This document shows, one piece after another, positions 1 through 5,300 of a DNA stretch of 5,300 nt (the first letter of the stretch is position 1; each line of letters begins with the position of its first letter). The stretch comes from Candidatus Zixiibacteriota bacterium (lineage in GTDB: Bacteria; Zixibacteria; MSB-5A5; GN15; PGXB01): contig JAAERC010000756.1 of NCBI GenBank assembly GCA_024230695.1, forward strand, positions 1 to 5,300, given 5' to 3'. A program made the position numbers and the translations under genes. The notes under the pieces are model-generated. The model had not been told where the DNA came from, searched no databases, and worked only from the letters and a program-made list of their open reading frames with translations.

Positions 1-78
1 AGAGATAAATTGAAACCGAGAATGGAGGAATCTAATGCGTTGTCAAAGGGTACGCTCCTTCCTGTCAGCTTATTGTAA
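1..78 (+). CDS. Probable C-terminal tail of an ECF sigma factor (5' end outside window)
   Basis: Frame 1 is open from the window edge to TAA at 76-78 and encodes 25 residues beginning RDKLKPRMEE. This resembles the final helix of sigma-70 region 4 in ECF sigma factors, where an Arg/Ala/Leu-rich helix ends in LRxxLxPxxE-type residues. The next gene is an anti-sigma factor, and such genes usually follow their sigma factor directly, which supports the call. The other two + frames stop by bases 8 and 13, so an upstream gene could instead end there. If the call is right, the tail overlaps the anti-sigma gene by 44 bases and its last 15 or so residues (SNALSKGTLLPVSLL) are an extension with no recognised function. 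The fragment is too short for certainty. Confidence 0.5.
   Translation, partial: RDKLKPRMEESNALSKGTLLPVSLL
24..28 (+). promoter_or_regulatory. Ribosome binding site of the anti-sigma gene
   Basis: GGAGG lies six bases before the ATG at 35, which fixes that start. It sits inside the presumed sigma factor reading frame, so translation of the two genes may be coupled. Confidence 0.75.
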
Positions 79-685
79 GGGCGAGCTGATTGAGAAGCGA
101 TCCGGCGCGATTAAGGCGCATCTGGAGGGATGCCCCAGATGCCGTTATGAAGAAACGGCTTATCGGGAAATGAATAAATCTGTGGGAGAATTGGCAAAAG
201 AGTCTGTTGTTTCAGATGATTTTAACAGCCTGTTATTTAAACGGGTAGCCGATGAAAGATATAATGAAACGCGCACAAAAGCATATATACCAAAGAAAAT
301 ACCATTGGTATCATTCAATAGAATAGCTCCCGTTGTTGCGGCGGCATGTTTTATGTTTGCTTTTGTATTCTCTGGCGGAATCAGTTTATTCATTGACCAG
401 CCAGAAACGCCGGCCTATGTTGAACTGGATGATAGTTATATGACGGTTCAGCCAAATGAAAATGTTCATGCTCAATGGGAATTTAATAAAGAAGTCGAGC
501 GTGCGGCAAGAATAAATGGATTGATGAATCAATTGTCCAATCAAGGCAATTTTGGATCATTAGCTTCATCATCCCGACGGAATAATTTTGGATCCCCATT
601 TGGAGTTCATCAATTTCCGCCGATGATTAGAACATATCCGTATATTCAATCGAATACTATTAAAGGAGTAAATACCAGCCGATAA
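35..685 (+). CDS. Membrane-anchored zinc-finger anti-sigma factor
   Basis: The 216-residue protein has three parts. Residues 1-45 form a putative zinc-finger (zf-HC2/ZAS) domain with Cys3 and the motif H29-x3-C33-x2-C36, the typical ligand set of zinc-binding anti-sigma domains. Residues 97-120 are a single hydrophobic membrane segment. Residues 121-216 are a polar tail expected in the periplasm, with a charged, probably helical stretch near 145-170 and an Asn/Ser/Gly-rich end. In this family the cytosolic zinc finger binds and silences a cognate ECF sigma factor until a signal releases it. The start at 35 has a strong ribosome binding site, and the gene follows the likely sigma tail. A terminator follows the stop. 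The periplasmic tail matches no sensor domain I recognise, so the signal is unknown. Family assignment is firm; the sigma partner is inferred. Confidence 0.85.
   Translation: MRCQRVRSFLSAYCKGELIEKRSGAIKAHLEGCPRCRYEETAYREMNKSVGELAKESVVSDDFNSLLFKRVADERYNETRTKAYIPKKIPLVSFNRIAPVVAAACFMFAFVFSGGISLFIDQPETPAYVELDDSYMTVQPNENVHAQWEFNKEVERAARINGLMNQLSNQGNFGSLASSSRRNNFGSPFGVHQFPPMIRTYPYIQSNTIKGVNTSR
548..594 (+). repeat. Short direct repeat inside the anti-sigma tail
   Basis: AATTTTGGATC occurs at 548-558 and again at 584-594, a 36-base (12-codon) period in frame, encoding NFGS twice (residues 172-175 and 184-187). It may be the trace of a small in-frame duplication in a low-complexity tail, but only 11 bases are identical. 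Confidence 0.5.
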
Positions 686-706
686 AAATTGATATATAAT
701 ACTTTT

Positions 707-753
707 AACCGCCGAAACTATATTTTCAACAAATAGATTTCGGCGGTTTTTTT
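707..753 (+). terminator. Rho-independent terminator after the anti-sigma gene
   Basis: The arms AACCGCCGAAA (707-717) and TTTCGGCGGTT (738-748) pair perfectly over 11 bases. The stem extends inward by CTAT (718-721) with ATAG (733-736) past one unpaired base at 737, leaving an 11-base loop. A run of seven T (747-753) follows. There is no matching A-run on the left side, so it should work for the + strand only. It separates the sigma/anti-sigma unit from the following genes. Confidence 0.92.
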
Positions 754-785
754 ATATAAAATAATCAAATAATTATAGTTTGCAG

Positions 786-814
786 TTGCCTGCCAAAGGC
801 TTAAGGTTTATTAT
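786..814 (+). promoter_or_regulatory. Possible promoter for the CMD-tamB-omp85 operon
   Basis: TTGCCT (786-791) and TATTAT (809-814) are separated by 17 bases, a fair match to the housekeeping -35/-10 pattern. It lies in the 69-base gap between the terminator and the next start codon, where a promoter is expected. Transcription would begin near 821, almost at the ATG at 823. The sequence is AT-rich, so -10-like matches are easy to find by chance, and promoter consensus in this lineage is unknown. Confidence 0.35.
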
Positions 815-822
815 AAGCGCTA

Positions 823-1509
823 ATGATGAACAAGAATGATATAAATAAATATTATGACTCTTTAGATATCTCAACTAATGATGATAGAATAAGAGCTTTG
901 GCATTTCTTTCGGCTATTATTGCGGACAGTAATCAAGAGCGATTATTATTGGCATTTCAGGCTCTTCAAGAAAGACAACTTAATCCTAAGGCAATTTACG
1001 AAGCAATTTTGCAAAGTTATCTGTTTTTAGGTTTCCCACGAATGATTGAAGCGGCAATAGCATTCAATGAAGTTTATGGCTCTTCAACTGATCTATTTGA
1101 ATCAGATTTTGGGCAAATTAATCCCGAGGAATCAACCCGATGGTTCAAAAAGGGTATAACATTGTGCAAGCAGGTATATGGGAATAATTACGAAAGGCTT
1201 AAGGAAAGATTTATTTCTATTTCACCGGAGATGTTTCGCTGGATGGTAATTGAAGGGTATGGAAAAGTGTTAACTCGTCCCGGATTAAGTTCAGTCGAAA
1301 GAGAACTCGCGGAAGTAGCCGCCCTGATTGTTGATAAAAGAGAACGACAACTTATCTCTCATATTATTGGGAGTTTAAATGTCGGCGCTTCGATAACATT
1401 GATTAAGCAGGTTAATGATGATATCAGACAATTGGCTGGAAAGACAGCCTATAAACTGGCCAATTATTCAATATCAAAGGTAGAATCTAATAATGACTCG
1501 GCGTCTTAA
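823..1509 (+). CDS. Carboxymuconolactone decarboxylase-fold protein, function unknown
   Basis: The 228-residue soluble, helix-rich protein appears to hold two CMD-like (AhpD-fold) modules. The first, about residues 22-85, ends in a GFPRMIEA segment like the GFPxxxxA helix of CMD proteins. The second, about 105-200, carries GYGKVLTRPGL (145-155), then VERELAEVAAL (158-168) and QLISHIIGSLNVGAS (176-190), matching the RPGL, REL and H-x-x-GALNxG pattern of the family. The redox CxxC of AhpD is absent; the only cysteine is Cys115, while His180 is kept. Peroxidase-type chemistry is therefore unlikely, and no substrate can be named. There is no signal peptide, so it is probably cytosolic. The start is ATG 823 or ATG 826; neither has a Shine-Dalgarno sequence, and the frame has a stop at 814-816 upstream. 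The 3' end overlaps tamB by 17 bases, suggesting co-expression. Fold call is fairly sure; role is not. Confidence 0.72.
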   Translation: MMNKNDINKYYDSLDISTNDDRIRALAFLSAIIADSNQERLLLAFQALQERQLNPKAIYEAILQSYLFLGFPRMIEAAIAFNEVYGSSTDLFESDFGQINPEESTRWFKKGITLCKQVYGNNYERLKERFISISPEMFRWMVIEGYGKVLTRPGLSSVERELAEVAALIVDKRERQLISHIIGSLNVGASITLIKQVNDDIRQLAGKTAYKLANYSISKVESNNDSAS

Positions 1510-4500
1510 AATAATAATTGGAATACCGCTTTCAATATTTGTGCTTATTTTTCTCTTTTATATTTCTATGTTTCACCTTGGTCTTCTTGAATATATAGTC
1601 AATTATAAACTTAATCAAATTATTAAAGGCAAGTTCCCTGTGGAAATACAGATCGGTGATATCGGGGGCGATTATTTTTCAAAATTGGAAATCAATGATA
1701 TTTCCGTGATTTATGATGATGGCAAAAATATTTATGATATGGCATTTGTACCGCAACTGATGACCGAATACTCAATAAGTGACCTTTTGCATGAGCAATT
1801 ACATTTTTCAAAAATATTTATTGAATCTGCTGAAATCTCATTAAAGAAAAACTCAAGTGGCGAATGGATGATCCCCAAGCCAATGACAAAAACAAGTACA
1901 ACTTCTGAAGCAAAACCACTTGAATTCTCGATAGAAGAACTTGGGTTAAATAATCTAAAATTTAGTCTTATCAAAACTAACGATTCAATTACTTTTGAAA
2001 ATATAATATTGGCGGCGCATGTTATTGGACAGGATGACACTTATTCAATCGATATTGATGCTTTGAGTTATTTATCATCAGATTCCAGATTGTCTCTCAA
2101 GTCGGGCGGCGGGAAGGCTTCAATTACAGGGAACAGCCTTATTTTTCAGGATATTTTTGTTATAACCGACTCCTCTAACATTCGTCTTGCCGGCCAGGTA
2201 TTGTTGTCAAAATCACCGAGTATAAGAATCGATCTTGATGCTGAGAATTTAAATGTTAAGGAAATATTTTCATTTCTTGGTATTGATTTAATTGGCAACC
2301 TGGCAACAAGCGGTTATGTAAAATTGGAGGAAGGCGGTTTATCCGGGAGTGTTACTTTAGCCGGTTCTTTTATGGATAAACGATTTGATTCGCTTTATAC
2401 CGAATTTCAATTTGCGAAAAACATACTAACATTAGATACTTTAAGCGGTAAGATATTTGGCGGCACTTTTATTGAGGCCAGCGGTGAAATCGATTTGGAT
2501 GTCCGTCCGGAAACTTATTATCTTAATGGATCCATTAAGAATTTCAATTTAACCAACCTGATTTATAATACATTCGTCACTGACCTTAATGGTGATTTAC
2601 AATTAGTAGGTGAGGGATTAGTCAATGAAAAGTTAGTTCTTAATTTCAATTTGGATTTAGAGGAGTCATGGTTTGACCAGTATCATGCTCATCAGGCCGA
2701 TGGAGATATTACAATTACATCTGATAGTATTTTATTTTATAACGATTTTAAACTAAGATATTATGATAATCAGTTTTTCGCCAGAGGCAAATTGGAATAT
2801 GCCGGCGATATTGATATTTCCGGAACGGCAGAGTTCAACGATTTATCATCATTTAATGATAAAATATTTATTCAGAAACTCGGCGGGCGAGGTCGGTTTA
2901 TTGGGGAAATGAACGGTGAACTTGCCAATCCCGATCTTTCTGGGATTTTCTTGTCAGACTCATTATGGCTCTATGAAATTTATTCATCAGGTGCCAGGTC
3001 AGAATTTAATATAAATCATTTTTTATATGATCGATCCGGATATTCTACCTTAAGCCTATTTGATGGCGAGGCATATTCTATCCCGCATGATAGTTGTTGG
3101 TTATATATGGATATAGATTCTCAATATGTTTCAATTGACACAGCCAGATATTATAATCCTTATACAAAATATAGATCAGTTGGGCATCTTGATTATCTGT
3201 CTTATCCTCAAAAGTTGACCATCAACAACGTGGATGTAAGCTTTTTTAATCTTCCTTTTAAAAATGCGTACCCTGTGAATATAACTATTGATTCTTCAGG
3301 TTTTGAATTCGCTCAAACTATATTAGAAAGGCCGGTTGGGTTTATTGGCTGGAACGGCAGAATCAATTATAATGAAACGCTTGATATCAATGCGGCAGGT
3401 GAGGAAATCGAAATTGAACCATGGGTGAATTTAATAACGGATGAATATCAAATCGGTGGAATACTTTCAGGGCAATCACATCTTTATGGATCATTTGAAA
3501 CACCGCTAATTGATTTTATGGGGAAGGTTGATTCGTTAAGTTATCGCAATTTGGTGTTGGGTGATGTTTATGCCGACTTTGATTATTCTGACAAAAATAT
3601 TATAATTGATTCTCTTTCATTGGACAGCTATGGCGGATATTATACTGCAAAAGGTAATTATCCGATCGATCTCTCATTGGCCGAAGTAGAAAATCGTTTT
3701 CCCGAAAATGAGCAGAATATTAAAATTCACGCCCGGGATATAAAATTTGAGCTTATCAGTTTGATGCTTGATGAAGTCGAAGAGATGGTCGGTGATTTTG
3801 AATCTGAATTGACCTTATCGGGAACTCCCTTACGTCCCAATCTTGATGGTCGCGCGACAGTTAAAAACGGCAAGGTCCAATTATATGATCTGGAGTACCC
3901 GCTTGAAAATCTTGAGATTGACCTAAAAATGAATGATCAGAATATCATTTTTGATAAAGTATCCGCAATATGCAAAAATGGAGATAAAAATGTTGGTACG
4001 GTTGAAGCGGGCGGAAAGATAGTTGTTAATTCAGTTGATGAGTTCGATTATGATATTACTGTTTCTATGGAAAATTTCCCGGCGAAATATGAGCTTGGTG
4101 AAATTACTGCAACCATGGAGTACTATAATTTGGTTGTTACCGGTCTTACGCCGCCTAAAGTTTTTGGAGATGGGGTTGTCCGTGAAACACGTTATTTGGA
4201 AAATTTCGCCGAAGCGGACGAAGGCTGGATTTTGCTTGAGGCTTTTGAGGGAGAGGATACCTGGGATCTTAATCTAAATGTTGAGTTTCCTTCTAACCTT
4301 TGGATAAAAAATGATGATATAGATGCCGAATTTACAGGTAACTTAAATTTTATTAGAGAGAATGGAAATTGGAGATTTTTACGGTCACTTGAGGTTCTGC
4401 GTGGCAAAGGATTTATGGCCGGTCGAACATTTCGAATTGAGCCAGGCGGAATTATCAGCTATGAAGATATTGAATTTCCAAATCCTCGGTTAGATATTCT

Positions 4501-5032
4501 GGCATCAACAAAAATTAGGGGTTCTTCATCGTCTAATTTAGGAGATGAACCAACTACTGAGTCATTTGAGCTCCCTGTAAGAATAACCGGTACGCTCGAT
4601 GAACCGATTATTGAAGCGGCGGAAGGATCAAGACTTAGCACAGAACAGATATTGCCAGCGATTTTTACAAATTATTATCAGGATGATAATGGTGCCGAAA
4701 GACCACCGAGTTGGTTCCAGGACAGATTGACTAGCGCAACTGCTGATTATCTTAGTACTCAAATGACTAAAATAGGTTCCCGTCAGATCGGACTGGAAAC
4801 TTTTGAGATAGATCCAGTTTATGGTGACAAGTATGATCCTCTTGGAACCAGGGTAACCGTTGGTTTTTATACCAATCCAAATCTTTATATTTATGGCCGT
4901 TCAGCATTGTCAGGAAATTCGGGACAACAGGTCGGTTTCGAGTACCGATTAAAACGGTTTATGCTACTTGAAGGTAGAGCAGATGAAAATGACCTTTATC
5001 AGCTTTTTGTTAATTTCTATTGGGAGTATTGA
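1493..5032 (+). CDS. tamB: Translocation and assembly module protein TamB (AsmA-like, DUF490)
   Basis: The 1179 residues are close to the length of E. coli TamB (about 1259). Residues 7-27 form an uncleaved N-terminal membrane anchor. Residues about 30-130 look like an AsmA-type N-terminus ending in a GEW turn (123-125). The middle is a long series of beta-strand repeats with the family's GxxxxPxLxG-like turns, for example LANPDLSG (477-484) and GTPLRPNLDG (777-786). The last 330 or so residues are the TamB C-terminal domain, with GGIISYED (985-992), FPNPRLDI (995-1002), GTLDEPII (1033-1040) and an aromatic end, YWEY. Family members span the periplasm as a hydrophobic-grooved beta structure and work with an Omp85 protein in outer-membrane assembly or phospholipid transport. 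The start at ATG 1493 lies within the preceding gene; AAAGG at 1476-1480 is a weak, distant binding site, so translation may be coupled. The gene is intact, without frameshift. Confidence 0.93.
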   Translation: MTRRLKIIIGIPLSIFVLIFLFYISMFHLGLLEYIVNYKLNQIIKGKFPVEIQIGDIGGDYFSKLEINDISVIYDDGKNIYDMAFVPQLMTEYSISDLLHEQLHFSKIFIESAEISLKKNSSGEWMIPKPMTKTSTTSEAKPLEFSIEELGLNNLKFSLIKTNDSITFENIILAAHVIGQDDTYSIDIDALSYLSSDSRLSLKSGGGKASITGNSLIFQDIFVITDSSNIRLAGQVLLSKSPSIRIDLDAENLNVKEIFSFLGIDLIGNLATSGYVKLEEGGLSGSVTLAGSFMDKRFDSLYTEFQFAKNILTLDTLSGKIFGGTFIEASGEIDLDVRPETYYLNGSIKNFNLTNLIYNTFVTDLNGDLQLVGEGLVNEKLVLNFNLDLEESWFDQYHAHQADGDITITSDSILFYNDFKLRYYDNQFFARGKLEYAGDIDISGTAEFNDLSSFNDKIFIQKLGGRGRFIGEMNGELANPDLSGIFLSDSLWLYEIYSSGARSEFNINHFLYDRSGYSTLSLFDGEAYSIPHDSCWLYMDIDSQYVSIDTARYYNPYTKYRSVGHLDYLSYPQKLTINNVDVSFFNLPFKNAYPVNITIDSSGFEFAQTILERPVGFIGWNGRINYNETLDINAAGEEIEIEPWVNLITDEYQIGGILSGQSHLYGSFETPLIDFMGKVDSLSYRNLVLGDVYADFDYSDKNIIIDSLSLDSYGGYYTAKGNYPIDLSLAEVENRFPENEQNIKIHARDIKFELISLMLDEVEEMVGDFESELTLSGTPLRPNLDGRATVKNGKVQLYDLEYPLENLEIDLKMNDQNIIFDKVSAICKNGDKNVGTVEAGGKIVVNSVDEFDYDITVSMENFPAKYELGEITATMEYYNLVVTGLTPPKVFGDGVVRETRYLENFAEADEGWILLEAFEGEDTWDLNLNVEFPSNLWIKNDDIDAEFTGNLNFIRENGNWRFLRSLEVLRGKGFMAGRTFRIEPGGIISYEDIEFPNPRLDILASTKIRGSSSSNLGDEPTTESFELPVRITGTLDEPIIEAAEGSRLSTEQILPAIFTNYYQDDNGAERPPSWFQDRLTSATADYLSTQMTKIGSRQIGLETFEIDPVYGDKYDPLGTRVTVGFYTNPNLYIYGRSALSGNSGQQVGFEYRLKRFMLLEGRADENDLYQLFVNFYWEY
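5022..5026 (+). promoter_or_regulatory. Ribosome binding site of the Omp85-like gene within tamB
   Basis: GGGAG lies five bases before the ATG at 5032 and is formed by the Trp-Glu codons at the very end of tamB. With the TGATG stop-start junction at 5030-5034 it points to coupled translation and fixes the start of the next gene. Confidence 0.75.
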
Positions 5033-5300
5033 TGAGTAGAGTGCGATTATTAATTTTCTTTATAATAGCAATAGGATTCTTTCCTTTGTCCTCATCTTTT
5101 GCACAGTATTCAAAGGACAAGACAATCAATCGCTGGTTACGCAAAAAACCGTTGATTAAAGAAATATTGATTCAGGGTAATAATCCCGACATGTTTTCAG
5201 AACGGAAAATTAAGTCATCATTATTTTCCAGAAGAAGTCAGAAGTTTCCGCAGGAAAGCCTCAATATATTTCGAGCCATACAGAAAGACAGGAGACGCCG
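5032..5300 (+). CDS. Omp85-family outer-membrane protein (BamA/TamA-like), N-terminal part only
   Basis: An open frame runs from ATG 5032 off the window edge, giving 89 complete codons. Residues 1-25 are a signal peptide: a basic start (MSRVR), a hydrophobic core (LLIFFIIAIGFF) and SSSFAQ, with likely cleavage after Ala24 or Gln25. From residue 40 the pattern PLIKEILIQGNN, then FSERKIKSSLF, looks like the first strand, Gly-Asn turn and first helix of a POTRA domain, the periplasmic repeat of Omp85 proteins. The barrel is outside the window. Starting inside the stop codon of tamB supports the assignment, because tamB is often paired with an Omp85 gene: tamA in Proteobacteria, and bamA-like genes in some other diderms. 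The fragment cannot separate BamA from TamA. The last codons in view are rich in Arg (DRRRR). Confidence 0.72.
   Translation, partial: MSRVRLLIFFIIAIGFFPLSSSFAQYSKDKTINRWLRKKPLIKEILIQGNNPDMFSERKIKSSLFSRRSQKFPQESLNIFRAIQKDRRR

Noticed and set aside
160..393. Minus-strand open frame of 77 codons
   Set aside because: It lies wholly inside the anti-sigma gene, has no ribosome binding site or recognisable domain, and its hydrophobic stretch partly mirrors the membrane segment coded on the other strand.
780..796. Minus-strand sequence TGGCAGGCAACTGCAA resembling a sigma-54 promoter
   Set aside because: The spacing between the GG and GC elements is one base short of the required distance, and it would point back into the terminator with no gene behind it.
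788..800. Small inverted repeat GCCT/AGGC before the CMD-fold gene
   Set aside because: A four-base stem with a five-base loop is expected by chance and does not look like an operator or riboswitch.
1732..2040. Minus-strand open frame of 102 codons inside tamB
   Set aside because: The + strand reading is an unmistakable TamB protein; the opposite frame shows no family motif and no start signal.
4023..4641. Three short open frames (4023-4277 +, 4192-4407 -, 4459-4641 -)
   Set aside because: All lie inside the conserved C-terminal domain of tamB, and their translations look like frame shadows with no domain or start signal.

Overview
The window is AT-rich bacterial DNA with all recognisable genes on the + strand. 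A TamB-family envelope protein followed directly by a secreted, POTRA-containing protein (the start of an Omp85/BamA/TamA-type barrel) implies a diderm, Gram-negative organism. The gene styles resemble uncultured FCB-type phyla such as Zixibacteria, but that placement is a guess from general impression and was not tested.

Left part (1-753): the window opens in what is probably the last 25 codons of an ECF sigma factor. These overlap the start of a complete 216-aa gene for a membrane-anchored zinc-finger anti-sigma factor (35-685). A strong rho-independent terminator (707-753) closes this regulatory unit.

Right part (754-5300): a possible promoter lies just before a 228-aa protein of the carboxymuconolactone decarboxylase (CMD) fold (823-1509). 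This gene has no Shine-Dalgarno sequence and may be leaderless. It overlaps by 17 bases the start of a full-length 1179-aa TamB homologue (1493-5032), whose stop codon shares one base with the start of the Omp85-like gene (5032 to the window edge). The overlaps suggest one transcript with coupled translation.

How they work together: TamB is expected to span from the inner membrane across the periplasm and cooperate with its Omp85 partner in outer-membrane assembly or lipid transport. The sigma/anti-sigma pair is probably a separate envelope-linked regulator, split from the second unit by the terminator. The job of the CMD-fold protein beside tamB is unknown and is the least explained part of the window. 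I saw no mobile element, CRISPR array, tRNA or rRNA, and no clear sign of a wholly new system.
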